Positions 16,419-24,229 of a stretch of DNA of 64,000 nt are shown one piece after another. A program made the translations under genes and the position numbers. The DNA is taken from positions 248,001 through 312,000 of the forward strand of contig NZ_JAFBFC010000002.1 in assembly GCF_016909075.1 (NCBI RefSeq). The letters are read 5' to 3'. The notes below the pieces were generated by a model. That model was not told where the DNA came from. It searched no databases and saw only the letters and a list, made by a program, of their open reading frames with translations. Each line of letters opens with the position of its first letter. The first letter of the stretch is position 1. Origin of the DNA: Priestia iocasae (GTDB lineage Bacteria; Bacillota; Bacilli; Bacillales; Bacillaceae_H).

Positions 16419-17324
16419 TTATTTCACCGTATTACACAGTACACCCAGTCCATCAATTGCTAGCTCGACAACATCCCTTGATTGTAACCAACGATGAACA
16501 TCTGTTCCTAGTTCTAAAATACAGCCAGTTCCAACTGTACCTGATCCAATCACATCTCCAGGATATAAGGTAGTTCCCTCAGATGCTCTCGCAATCATTT
16601 GTGAAAAGCTATAATAAAGGTCCTTCATATTTCCTTTTGATAATAGCTTGCCGTTTACCGTTGCCGTCATTTCTAAGTTATATCGATCATTTATACGCCT
16701 TTTTTCAAGCTCATCTTTTGTGACAAGATAAGGACCAAGCGATGTTGCAAAATCTTTTCCTTTGGCAGGTCCAAGTCCAACTTTCACTTCTTCTCGCTGA
16801 ATATCACGTGCGCTCCAATCATTTAAAATACTGTATCCAAAAATATAATCGTCCGCTTCATCAACAGAGATGTTTTTGCCTTCTTTTCCAATAACGCACG
16901 CCACTTCTAATTCATAATCTGCCCATTGACACGAAGGTGGAAATTCTACTTCTTCATTCGGTCCGATAATAGAGCGATGATTCGTAAAGTAAAATACGGG
17001 AAATTCATACCACTGTGGTACCATTTCAAGTCCACGCTTTGCTCGAGACGTTTTCACATGCGCTTCAAACGAATAAAAATCACGCACGCTTGATGGTGCA
17101 GGAATCGGTGCCAAAAGCATGATATCTTTAAGAAGATATTGAGTGTTACCTTTTGCAGCAATGTCCTTAATACGCTCTTCATATTGATTATAACTTTCGA
17201 TAATATGACTCAACTGAACAGGAAGATCTCCGTTACTTGCTTCGTGCAAATCAATGACTGCCTTTCCCTTCACAAGTCCAACACGTTGCTTTTGATCCTC
17301 TGTTTGAAACGTGATAAATTTCAT
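16419..17324 (-). CDS. Fumarylacetoacetate hydrolase family protein
   Basis: A 301-residue FAH-superfamily enzyme, predicted to cleave fumarylacetoacetate to fumarate and acetoacetate, the last step of the pathway. Features are SSVRDFYSFEAHV near 92, HRSIIGPNEEVEFPP, DYELEVACVIGKEG carrying metal-binding acidic residues, NDWSARDIQ and PGDVIGSGTVGTG. The family also includes acylpyruvate and 2-keto-4-pentenoate hydrolases, but the neighbours hppD and hmgA favour fumarylacetoacetase. It overlaps the flavin reductase gene by four bases and is probably translationally coupled. I see no maleylacetoacetate isomerase gene in the window. Confidence 0.87.
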   Translation of the reverse strand: MKFITFQTEDQKQRVGLVKGKAVIDLHEASNGDLPVQLSHIIESYNQYEERIKDIAAKGNTQYLLKDIMLLAPIPAPSSVRDFYSFEAHVKTSRAKRGLEMVPQWYEFPVFYFTNHRSIIGPNEEVEFPPSCQWADYELEVACVIGKEGKNISVDEADDYIFGYSILNDWSARDIQREEVKVGLGPAKGKDFATSLGPYLVTKDELEKRRINDRYNLEMTATVNGKLLSKGNMKDLYYSFSQMIARASEGTTLYPGDVIGSGTVGTGCILELGTDVHRWLQSRDVVELAIDGLGVLCNTVK

Positions 17325-17944
17325 TTCTTTGTTTCTCTCTTTCTCTCTAATACAAACGTATCACTGGCTGCTTTTGTGTAGGTCGCACCTGCTAAGCGAC
17401 CAACTGGCGCTAGCTTCTCTGTATTTATTCTTCCACCTTCATAAAGGTCATCTTTAACATGAACACAGACTACCTGCCCAATAACTAGACTGCCAGCACC
17501 AGGCTGATCTCCAAAATGAAGAATTTGATCAAGCACACATTCTAACTGCACATCACTTTCCTTTACACGATAAGGCTTTACAATCTCACTAGGAATTTTC
17601 GTCAACCCTGCTTCCACAAATTCATCTACATGCTCATCAAACTCAATTGCTGTATGATTCATAGGTTCAACAATGCTTTCACCTACAACATTAATCACAA
17701 ATTCGTTCGTTTGTTCAATGTTACGAAGCGTATCTTTTTTCTGTCCGTCACTTCCGCGTAGCATTGGTGCAAAACAAACCATCATTGGCGCTGCGCAAAT
17801 TCCTGTAAAAAAGCTAAACGGCGCTAAATTCGCATTTCCTTTTTCATCAACCGTTGAAACGAATGCAATCGGTCTCGGTAAGACAGAGCCAATCAATAAT
17901 TTATACGCATCTTTCCACTGTAATGAGCTCGGTTCTAGCTTCAC
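17321..17944 (-). CDS. Flavin reductase-like FMN-binding protein
   Basis: A 207-residue protein of the flavin reductase/split-barrel FMN-binding family. Motifs are SVLPRPIAFVSTVDEKGNAN near 19-38, APFSFFTGI, NEFVINVVGES and a late PVGRLAGATYT. Its role in tyrosine catabolism is unknown; homologues commonly sit in this operon in Bacillus. The start is GTG at 17944, preceded by GAAGGG six bases upstream. That ribosome site lies in the last codons of a degraded aminotransferase remnant. It overlaps the next gene by four bases. Confidence 0.82.
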   Translation of the reverse strand: MKLEPSSLQWKDAYKLLIGSVLPRPIAFVSTVDEKGNANLAPFSFFTGICAAPMMVCFAPMLRGSDGQKKDTLRNIEQTNEFVINVVGESIVEPMNHTAIEFDEHVDEFVEAGLTKIPSEIVKPYRVKESDVQLECVLDQILHFGDQPGAGSLVIGQVVCVHVKDDLYEGGRINTEKLAPVGRLAGATYTKAASDTFVLERKRETKK

Positions 17945-17946
17945 AG

Positions 17947-18021
17947 TTATCCCTTCTTTCCTAATACGGTTTGGACAGCCTGAACAAACGCTTCATTCTC
18001 TTCTTGCGTATCAACCGTCAC
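17947..18021 (-). pseudogene. C-terminal remnant of a HisC-type aminotransferase
   Basis: Twenty-four codons directly upstream of the flavin reductase gene read VTVDTQEENEAFVQAVQTVL plus GKKG and stop. This is the characteristic last segment of HisC/aromatic aminotransferases (R-[VI]-T-V-G-T-x-E-E-N-E-x-F). A stop lies just before it, and no upstream part of the gene remains before hppD. An aromatic aminotransferase is exactly what a tyrosine pathway operon would contain, so I infer a deletion that left the tail because it carries the ribosome site of the next gene. Family match is from memory of the motif. Confidence 0.6.
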
Positions 18022-18039
18022 TCACTCATACCTAAAGGA

Positions 18040-18071
18040 GATGCCACCAACCTCATTAGAGGGGTGGCATC
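18040..18071 (-). terminator. Hairpin downstream of hppD
   Basis: Stem GATGCCACC / GGTGGCATC with an inner CCTC/GAGG pair. The following tract on the minus strand (TCTCCTTTAGG) is not a clean T run, so it may be a weak terminator or processing hairpin. Confidence 0.55.
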
Positions 18072-18084
18072 CGCTTAGATACTT

Positions 18085-19200
18085 TTACAAGTTACCGCGA
18101 CGTGCTTGCTCGCGCTCGATTGATTCAAAGAGTGCTTTGAAGTTTCCTTCTCCGAATCCGACGGCTCCTTTGCGCTGAATAATTTCTACAAATAAAGTAG
18201 GACGGTCGACGATTGGCTTTGTAAAAATCTGTAATAGGTAACCTTCATCATCACGGTCTACTAAAATACGATTCTCACGAAGCTTTTCAAGATCTTCATC
18301 AATTTTCCCAACACGCGCTGATAACATTTCATAATACGTATCTGGTGTATCTAAAAATTCAATGCCATTTGCACGCATTTTTGTGATGGTATCAATAATA
18401 TCATCTGTCAAAAGTGCGATATGTTGAATTCCTGCTCCGTTATAATAATCTAAGTACTCTTGAATTTGGGATTTTCCTTTTTTATTCGCTGGCTCGTTAA
18501 TTGGGAACTTAATTCGGCCACCTTTGTACATCACTTTTGACATAAGTGCGGAGTATTCTGTGCTAATATCATCATCATCAAAGTGAATCATTTGCTTAAA
18601 GCCAAGTACATTTTCATAATAAGAAACCCACTCTTCCATCTTTTCAACATTCCCAACCACGTGATCCACTGCAATTAAGCCTGTAGGCTCATAAGGAATG
18701 TTGTATTCAGCTGGCTGAAATCCGGGCAGAAACAAGCCGTTATAGTTTTTGCGCTCGATCAAGCTGTGCTGTGCATCACCGTACGTACCAATAATGGCAT
18801 GCTTTACGGTTCCGCTCTCATCTGCAAACTCTTTTGGAGGCATAATTGCAATTGCACCGCGTTTTACTGCTTCATTGTAAGCAGATTCTACATCATCAAA
18901 CACAAGAGCTACGTCTTTGACACCATCTCCATGAAGAGTAACAAAGCGACCTACCTCGTGATCTTTTGATAATGAAGACGTTAGTACAAGACGAATTTTA
19001 TTTTGTTGAAGTAGATACGATACTTTCTCACGGCTACCTGTTTCAGGACCTTTGTATCCAACAAATTTAAATCCAAATGCCCGGCAATAGTAGTGAGCTG
19101 CTTGTTTTGCATTTCCTACATAAAGCTCAAAGTGATGCACATCTTGAATCGGAAAGAAATCTTGTACTTTTGAATTCATTTGTAACGATGATTTTGCCAT
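18085..19200 (-). CDS. hppD: 4-hydroxyphenylpyruvate dioxygenase
   Basis: A 371-residue iron enzyme that converts 4-hydroxyphenylpyruvate to homogentisate. It has two vicinal-oxygen-chelate domains: the first starts IQDVHHFELYVGNAKQA near 18, the second IAVDHVVGNVEKM near 165. Iron ligands are visible as His in AVDHVV, His in AGIQHIALLTDDI and Glu in PTLFVEIIQR near 345. The ATG at 19200 is preferred to the one at 19218 because GGGGG lies about nine bases before it and the protein then starts like its relatives. A perfect inverted repeat lies just upstream at 19219-19249 and probably controls it. Confidence 0.93.
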   Translation of the reverse strand: MAKSSLQMNSKVQDFFPIQDVHHFELYVGNAKQAAHYYCRAFGFKFVGYKGPETGSREKVSYLLQQNKIRLVLTSSLSKDHEVGRFVTLHGDGVKDVALVFDDVESAYNEAVKRGAIAIMPPKEFADESGTVKHAIIGTYGDAQHSLIERKNYNGLFLPGFQPAEYNIPYEPTGLIAVDHVVGNVEKMEEWVSYYENVLGFKQMIHFDDDDISTEYSALMSKVMYKGGRIKFPINEPANKKGKSQIQEYLDYYNGAGIQHIALLTDDIIDTITKMRANGIEFLDTPDTYYEMLSARVGKIDEDLEKLRENRILVDRDDEGYLLQIFTKPIVDRPTLFVEIIQRKGAVGFGEGNFKALFESIEREQARRGNL

Positions 19201-19218
19201 AAAATCATACCCCCACAA

Positions 19219-19249
19219 TTATTCATAATGATTTAAATATTATGAATAA
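19219..19249. promoter_or_regulatory. Palindromic operator upstream of hppD
   Basis: Perfect inverted repeat with 11-base arms, TTATTCATAAT and ATTATGAATAA, separated by nine bases. It lies directly before the ribosome site of hppD, where a bound repressor would block the promoter or early transcription. The cognate regulator is not in this window. Confidence 0.65.
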
Positions 19250-19273
19250 AATGTATCTCATTTAAGATTATCC

Positions 19274-19363
19274 ATGCAAGAGCACGAAGCAATGCGTTTT
19301 TGTGGTGAAGTTCTACAAGAAGAAAATCCACAAAATCAACAAGTAGCCCAAGATTCATCATAG
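19274..19363 (+). other. Possible gene-end remnant, 29 codons
   Basis: An open stretch on the plus strand reads MQEHEAMRFCGEVLQEEN and ends QDSS before a TAG. The composition looks protein-like and the frame stays open back to 19250, but there is no ribosome site and no recognised family. It could be the tail of a deleted gene or chance. Confidence 0.2.
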
Positions 19364-19366
19364 TGA

Positions 19367-19396
19367 GAAGGGCGCTCTCACGAGGAGGCGCCCTTT
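19367..19396 (-). terminator. Terminator at the end of the alpha/beta hydrolase gene
   Basis: On the minus strand AAGGGCGCC pairs with GAGCGCCCTT; the stop codon of the hydrolase lies inside the hairpin. Confidence 0.6.
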
Positions 19397-20181
19397 TCAT
19401 CTAAAAATTCATATACAGCTCGGTCTACTTCGTTATTTTCATGTAACTCTGAATGACCTACTGAAAACGTCCTTAACTGAATACTAGGAACAAATTTTTG
19501 AAGACCATATGCACTTTCAATGGTGACGACTTGATCCGTTCCGTCTCCAATATTACCGGCACCAGAAAAAACAGGAATGGTTAACTTATTCGCTTCACTT
19601 GCTAGCTTTTGCAATGCAAGCGATCCATACTGTAAATCACGAGCTCCTTTTGACTGTTGAAAGTTTCGAGAGTTCGGATAATGCCTCATTAATTGCTCGT
19701 ACTCTAATCCTTCAATGGGTGAACCTAGTGTGACAAGCTTAGCAATTGGAGCTTGTTCATATAAAACAGCAGCTGTTGAAGCCAGACCTCCCATACTATG
19801 TCCAATCACATATACATCGCTCTGGCTCGTATCTTTAACGACTTGTTTAATGACTTCATCTAACCACTTTGCTTGTTGTTCAATGCTATTGGAGGCATCT
19901 TTAAAAACAACTTGAACAAGCTGTAGCTCGTCCCCTTGAGGTGCGTTAAATCTTGTCCAATGTAACGTGCTGTCTTCATCCACTTCACAGATTGCGATTT
20001 TCTCTCCCCACCCATTCTGTTCAAATCGCTGAATCATTGTTTCTAAACTTCGCTCGCTTCCTAAATAACCATGTACAAATACAACCGGTAGCCTCTTTAA
20101 TGAGACGACAGGCTTTGATGGTTGAAAAGAAAAAAAGAGAATCAATCCGAGTATACCTGTAACGAGGATCATCCATTTCAT
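19378..20181 (-). CDS. DUF915-type alpha/beta hydrolase, membrane-anchored or secreted
   Basis: A 267-residue alpha/beta hydrolase. Residues about 4-20 form one hydrophobic segment (WMILVTGILGLILFFSF), so it is exported or anchored. The fold motifs are PVVFVHGYLGSE (oxyanion strand), VIGHSMGGLAST with the nucleophile serine, and SVGHSELHEN near the C-terminus with the likely catalytic histidine. It resembles the DUF915/YuxL-unrelated cell-surface hydrolases of Bacillus and Lactobacillus; substrate unknown. Start ATG at 20181, with GGAGG eight bases before. It stands alone. Confidence 0.8.
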   Translation of the reverse strand: MKWMILVTGILGLILFFSFQPSKPVVSLKRLPVVFVHGYLGSERSLETMIQRFEQNGWGEKIAICEVDEDSTLHWTRFNAPQGDELQLVQVVFKDASNSIEQQAKWLDEVIKQVVKDTSQSDVYVIGHSMGGLASTAAVLYEQAPIAKLVTLGSPIEGLEYEQLMRHYPNSRNFQQSKGARDLQYGSLALQKLASEANKLTIPVFSGAGNIGDGTDQVVTIESAYGLQKFVPSIQLRTFSVGHSELHENNEVDRAVYEFLDEKGASS

Positions 20182-20234
20182 CAAACATTCCTCCGTTTGA
20201 ATTCGTTACCGTTAGTATACACGAGTTACTTCTC

Positions 20235-20606
20235 TCATAAAAACTTACGTTGTATTTGTCGTTGATAATCGCGATAAGCAGCAGAGTGAGTCATTCCTTT
20301 TTTCTCCACTACCTGATTCAATTTCAATTGTTTTTCGGTTAGCTCTTTTTTCAGCTTATGGCGCTCATCTTCATCGTGACAACGCTCAATTAGTTGCTCA
20401 ATCGTCATCAATCCTTGTTTTAGCACACTTTCTTCTGAAACCATGTTTGCGTTTTTCATCATGCGATAGGCTTGGCGAAGTTCAGGTGGAATATGCGCTA
20501 AATCGTCAAGTTGCAGCGGCTTACCACTCCCAGGAAGATGATCAAATTCTCCTTCTGCTTGAGCTTTTTTAATTCGCTCTTCAGCAATAATATGTGAAAT
20601 ATCCAT
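20235..20606 (-). CDS. DUF1992 / DnaJ-family-domain protein
   Basis: A 123-residue soluble, charged helical protein of the DUF1992 family, also annotated as DnaJ homologue C28-like. The hallmark is near the N-terminus: IIAEERIKKAQAEGEFDHLPGSGKPL, here seen as the pieces EERIKKAQ, GEFDHLPGSGKPL and PPELRQAYRMMKNAN. Function is unknown in bacteria. GGAGGT-type site precedes the ATG. It is a single gene; no terminator could be placed between it and the hydrolase. Confidence 0.82.
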   Translation of the reverse strand: MDISHIIAEERIKKAQAEGEFDHLPGSGKPLQLDDLAHIPPELRQAYRMMKNANMVSEESVLKQGLMTIEQLIERCHDEDERHKLKKELTEKQLKLNQVVEKKGMTHSAAYRDYQRQIQRKFL

Positions 20607-20693
20607 CTTCTAACCTCCCGATCTATTTATACTTCTAGTATATGTGATTTCACCTTATCCTTTGAAAAAGGAGTGTGAACATTTTTTAAACAT

Positions 20694-20723
20694 AAAAAAA
20701 GCCTCCTTAGCTAAATAAGGAGG
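20694..20723 (-). terminator. Terminator of an unassigned minus-strand transcript
   Basis: Perfect 8-base stem CCTCCTTA / TAAGGAGG followed on the minus strand by seven T residues. It lies between the HtrA-like gene's own terminator and the DUF1992 gene, so it may serve a small RNA from 20724-20860. On the plus strand its right arm makes a near-perfect ribosome site. Confidence 0.7.
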
Positions 20724-20730
20724 TGGAAAC

Positions 20731-20769
20731 ATGCCCATAGGGTCATCATTGTTATGCCTACTTCTATAA
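20731..20769 (+). other. 12-codon frame behind a consensus ribosome site
   Basis: ATG at 20731 follows TAAGGAGGTGG by four bases, and the frame encodes MPIGSSLLCLLL then stop. Hydrophobic and very short. It could be a leader peptide, a decayed small toxin of the holin-like type I kind, or fortuitous. Confidence 0.25.
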
Positions 20770-20860
20770 AACCACAAAATGATAGCGTTTTCAACATTTT
20801 TCTTTCTATTTTAGCGAAATTTCGACAGGTATATGTTGGATGTCCTCTCTCATAACGAGT

Positions 20861-20914
20861 AAAAAAGGGCTATGAAAAAAGGAGAGTAGGTTTCTCCCTT
20901 TGACACAAGCCCTT
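20861..20914 (-). terminator. Terminator of the HtrA-like gene
   Basis: On the minus strand AAGGGCT...AAAGGGAGA pairs with TCTCCTTT...AGCCCTT, followed by T residues; begins a few bases after the stop. Confidence 0.8.
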
Positions 20915-20918
20915 TCTT

Positions 20919-22256
20919 TTAATTTTCTAGCTCTTCATCCGTTTCTTCGTCAACAATAGATTCCTTGTTTACGATTGTGCTATCGGTTTCTTCCGCTCCA
21001 GTCTCTTCTTCTAATGGTGGATCTTCATTATAGCTATCATCTTCTGGATACGTGTCTTCTTCATAATAGCCGTCATCTTCTGGATACGTCTCTTCTTCGT
21101 CATAGCTGTCATCTTCTGGATACGTCTCTTCTTCGTCATAGCTGTCATCTTCTGGATACGTTTCTTCTTCGTCATAGCCCTCATCTTCTAGATACGTATC
21201 TTCTTCGTCATAGCCCTCATCTTCTAGATACGTATCTTCTTCGTCATAACCGCTGTCTTCCTCATAACTCCACTCATCATAATAGTTGTAGTCTTCGTTA
21301 TAATCTCCATCTTCAAAATAACCTTCATTACCATATAATTCTTGGTAGAAAAATAAACCTGAAGCGTTGTAAAACAGCTCCATAATTTCTTGTTCACTCA
21401 TTGGTGAATCAATCCATTCATCAATGAGGGTAGCAATTTGATAAATCGGAATACTAAATCCAATCTGAACTTCTTCAGAGTGACGAGCAGAGTTTATTGC
21501 TAAAACGTGACCTGTTTTTCGATTAAGAAGTGGTCCACCACTATTACCTGGAGCAATGGGTGCTGAAATCTGATAAATACCTTCATATGTATGAGGAGGA
21601 ATAACAAAGCTTCGATTGGTTCCACTAATATGCCCGAATGTTGCTGTGTTTTCCAATCCTCTTGGACTGCCCAGTGCAATGACTTCTTCACCAATTGTTG
21701 ACGAATTCTCTCTCTCAAGAGCCAAAGGTGCTTTTCCTTTTAAGCCATTTACACGAATAATCGCAATATCAATGTCGTTACTATAGCCAATGACTCTTCC
21801 TTCATAGTCCGTTCCCTCTTTATCGCGAACAACAACATTCACAGCCCCTTCAACGACGTGGGCATTCGTTAATAAATCACCTTGTTCATTTATTAAAAAG
21901 CTCGAACCTTGACTGTAATCTGTAAATACAGTAAATACTTTTTCCTGTGCAGAAGCAATAACTTCCGTTAAATTAGCTTCCTCTTCTTTTACTAGCTTTG
22001 TGACAATTTCCTTTTGTACAGGAGCTGGCTCTTCGACAGGTTGGCTTACTTTTTCAACTTCGCTTTTCACAACAGGCTCATTGCTCAGCTCTTGACTATA
22101 AAACTCTTTTCCAATGAAGAAAAAGACACCAATACATGCTACCACTAGCCCAATTGTCACAACCTGAAGCAGCTTATTCTTTTTTAGCTTCGTTCCACAA
22201 TGACCACAATATGTGCCACGTGTCTCTATTTGCCCTCCACACTTTGAACAATACAT
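20919..22256 (-). CDS. Membrane-anchored HtrA-like serine protease with zinc ribbon and acidic repeat tail
   Basis: A 445-residue protein with unusual layout. Residues 3-20 are a CxxC...CxxC zinc ribbon facing the cytoplasm, and 29-49 are a membrane helix. Residues about 100-290 are a trypsin-like domain with complete triad: His133 in TNAHVV, Asp163 in DIDIAII and Ser239 in GNSGGP. From about 310 the tail is extremely acidic. Residues 336-407 hold six 12-residue units of the type GYDEEETYPEDD. No PDZ domain is present, unlike classical HtrA/DegP. It should act outside the membrane. The tail may bind cations or the wall, which is inference. Confidence 0.82.
   Translation of the reverse strand: MYCSKCGGQIETRGTYCGHCGTKLKKNKLLQVVTIGLVVACIGVFFFIGKEFYSQELSNEPVVKSEVEKVSQPVEEPAPVQKEIVTKLVKEEEANLTEVIASAQEKVFTVFTDYSQGSSFLINEQGDLLTNAHVVEGAVNVVVRDKEGTDYEGRVIGYSNDIDIAIIRVNGLKGKAPLALERENSSTIGEEVIALGSPRGLENTATFGHISGTNRSFVIPPHTYEGIYQISAPIAPGNSGGPLLNRKTGHVLAINSARHSEEVQIGFSIPIYQIATLIDEWIDSPMSEQEIMELFYNASGLFFYQELYGNEGYFEDGDYNEDYNYYDEWSYEEDSGYDEEDTYLEDEGYDEEDTYLEDEGYDEEETYPEDDSYDEEETYPEDDSYDEEETYPEDDGYYEEDTYPEDDSYNEDPPLEEETGAEETDSTIVNKESIVDEETDEELEN
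21036..21251 (-). repeat. Six tandem 36-base repeats inside the protease gene
   Basis: Six adjacent copies of a 36-base unit encode the residues GYDEEDTYLEDE or close variants. Two neighbouring copies are nearly identical, which suggests recent unit duplication. The frame is kept, so copy number can change without breaking the gene. Confidence 0.85.
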
Positions 22257-22445
22257 AAAAGCCCTCTTTCTATAGGTAAATAGTTCTAACTTATATAGTT
22301 TATTACATTTTTTGTTACATTAAAAGATGGCTAGAATAAGAAAGTTCATGACCAAATCAATTATTCTTAAAAATGTAGGTTTACGTTTATGAAAATAAGG
22401 TAATGTCAACAGTAAGAAGAGAATAGCTAAACGAGGAGGATTACA

Positions 22446-22751
22446 ATGAGTGAAGCAATGGTTCAAACGAATGTTATATACGCTGTAGAGCGTCATTTTG
22501 ATTGGGGATTAAAAGAAGGAAAAGAATTGTTTAGCAACCTTCCGAGCGAAATTATTGAACAAGCACTTGAAACGTTGCAACACCAAACACAACATGAACA
22601 AACAGACATAAAAAGTGCGATTCGCATTTTAAACTTTGTGAAATATAAGCAAATTAGCTTTGCATCGGTCTTGTTTAGTACAACAAGCGCTCAAACAAAA
22701 CTTCATATTCTACAATCAATTGACGCTGCATTAGATACATTTAATCTATGA
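22446..22751 (+). CDS. Small protein of unknown function (101 aa)
   Basis: A 101-residue soluble, helical protein; I do not recognise the family. Ribosome site GAGGAGG lies six bases before the ATG, and a strong terminator follows the stop, so it is a well-formed single gene. The sequence contains two amphipathic blocks (HFDWGLKEGKELFSNLPSEI; LQSIDAALDTF) and no cysteines, signal peptide or membrane segment. It is divergent from the HtrA-like protease gene, with about 190 bases between starts, so promoter sharing is possible. No function is proposed. Confidence 0.75.
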   Translation: MSEAMVQTNVIYAVERHFDWGLKEGKELFSNLPSEIIEQALETLQHQTQHEQTDIKSAIRILNFVKYKQISFASVLFSTTSAQTKLHILQSIDAALDTFNL

Positions 22752-22776
22752 GCCATTGCCATTTCATTTAAATGAT

Positions 22777-22829
22777 AAGAGGTTGTGTGGAAGGAGAAAA
22801 TACTCTCTCTTTCACACAACCTCTTTTTT
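22777..22829 (+). terminator. Terminator of the 101-residue protein gene
   Basis: Stem AAGAGGTTGTGTG / CACACAACCTCTT with an inner GAGA/TCTC stem and a long T run. Confidence 0.88.
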
Positions 22830-23093
22830 ATTAGAGCTAATTTCTATATTTAGTTCTTTCTAACCAACATAAATGAAATATAGGTAAAAAGGTTTAGTAA
22901 CTTTTGTAAAATTATGCTATATTTTATACATATAAACCTGTTTATCTTGATATTTATTAGTAAGTTTTCTTTAAATATACGTTGAACTCATGAACAACTT
23001 GATTTCTTCATGTACATGTGTCCGTATTCATCATTATCTCATCATGTAGAGGAAGATTGCTCTCATAGAAAGACAAAGTAAGGAGTGGTATGA
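22830..23093. other. Promoter region of the HD-GYP gene
   Basis: AT-rich spacer. A weak sigma-A-like element (TTGTAA, 17 bases, TACATA) lies around 22908-22937. AAGGAGTGG at about 23082 serves the following gene. No other structure seen. Confidence 0.35.
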
Positions 23094-24137
23094 ATGGCAA
23101 AGTATCCTGTTTCCTTTGGTTTAGTTGGAGAAGAACTTGCCCAAGACGTCCATTCAGATCAAGGGATTTTATTGTTAAAACGAGGGGTTAAATTAACCGA
23201 ATCTCATATTCTTATCCTTCAACGATATACCTTTGGTAAGAAAATTGCGATCGTCGATCAAGAAAATGAAGTACTAAAAGCACGCACACAAAAAACAGAA
23301 AAAATCTATGAAGTGTGCTTTCAAGCAATTAAAAATAGTTTTAGACAAGTGAAGAAAAAACCAATCACACAAATCGATTTCTCCTATTTAAACAAACATT
23401 ATTATTATCTTCTTACAAGCTCGATGGAAGACTTAGCTGTTTTAAATCATATTCAAAAAGAAGATAGCTATGAAGAGTATGTGTATAGTCATAGTTTAAA
23501 TGTGGGCATTATCGGTGCTTTAATTGGAAAAATTTTAAAGCGCTCTCAAGAAGAATGTCTACTCATCGGACGAATGGGCTTATTTCATGATATCGGCAAG
23601 ATGATGATTGCAGATCAGATCTTAAACAAACGATCGCCTTTAACCGACATGGAGTGGAAAGAAATTAAAAACCATACGATTTACGGCCATAAGTTACTGC
23701 AAGAGCGAGAGGAATTTGAGAGTCATATTATTGCAGCTGCATTGTTGCACCATGAACGCATTGACGGTTCTGGTTATCCTCATGCTTTAAAAGAAAAAGA
23801 CATTCCGTTTCTCGTTCAAATCATCTCGGTTGCTGACTGTTTTGATGCCATGCTATCAAAGCGAGCTTACCAAGATAAAAAGCCTATCTTTAGTGTAGTG
23901 TATGAACTAGTGGATGAAATACAACAAAACCGATTAAATCGCGCTATTGTATTACCACTTGTTCAATATGTTGTTCGTCAATATATCGGTGCAGAAGTAG
24001 AGCTAAGTGATGGCCGCACTGGTGAAATTGTTTTTATTCAAGATACAGATCCTCATCAACCATTAGTGAAAATAAAAGATGAATACATTGACTTACGTAC
24101 GAATCCTTCTTTAAAGATTATAGGAAGCATTGAGTAA
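23094..24137 (+). CDS. HD-GYP domain protein, putative c-di-GMP phosphodiesterase
   Basis: A 347-residue soluble protein. The N-terminal ~110 residues are a DUF3391-like region. The HD-GYP domain follows, with HDIGK at 165-169, HTIYGHKLL near 199, HHERIDGSGYP at 219-229 and VADCFDAMLSKRAY near 252. The GYP signature and metal ligands are intact, so c-di-GMP hydrolysis is likely. The last 60 residues form a small beta domain (LSDGRTGEIVFI). It ends convergent with the polysaccharide operon that contains a diguanylate cyclase, giving a possible opposing activity. Confidence 0.85.
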   Translation: MAKYPVSFGLVGEELAQDVHSDQGILLLKRGVKLTESHILILQRYTFGKKIAIVDQENEVLKARTQKTEKIYEVCFQAIKNSFRQVKKKPITQIDFSYLNKHYYYLLTSSMEDLAVLNHIQKEDSYEEYVYSHSLNVGIIGALIGKILKRSQEECLLIGRMGLFHDIGKMMIADQILNKRSPLTDMEWKEIKNHTIYGHKLLQEREEFESHIIAAALLHHERIDGSGYPHALKEKDIPFLVQIISVADCFDAMLSKRAYQDKKPIFSVVYELVDEIQQNRLNRAIVLPLVQYVVRQYIGAEVELSDGRTGEIVFIQDTDPHQPLVKIKDEYIDLRTNPSLKIIGSIE

Positions 24138-24142
24138 TAAGT

Positions 24143-24178
24143 AAACCCCCCTTACCTTGAATGGTGAGGGGGGTTTTA
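24143..24178. terminator. Terminator after the HD-GYP gene
   Basis: Stem AACCCCCCTTACC / GGTGAGGGGGGTT with a TTTT tail on the plus strand; may also stop the convergent operon. Confidence 0.88.
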
Positions 24179-24229
24179 TGCTAAGGTTATCGTGTTACAT
24201 ACATGATGAACATTCGTTCTTCCTAGTGA

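Noticed and set aside
21036-21251. Regular 36-base repeats that could suggest a CRISPR array
   Set aside because: The units are adjacent without spacers and keep the reading frame of the protease gene, so they are coding tandem repeats.
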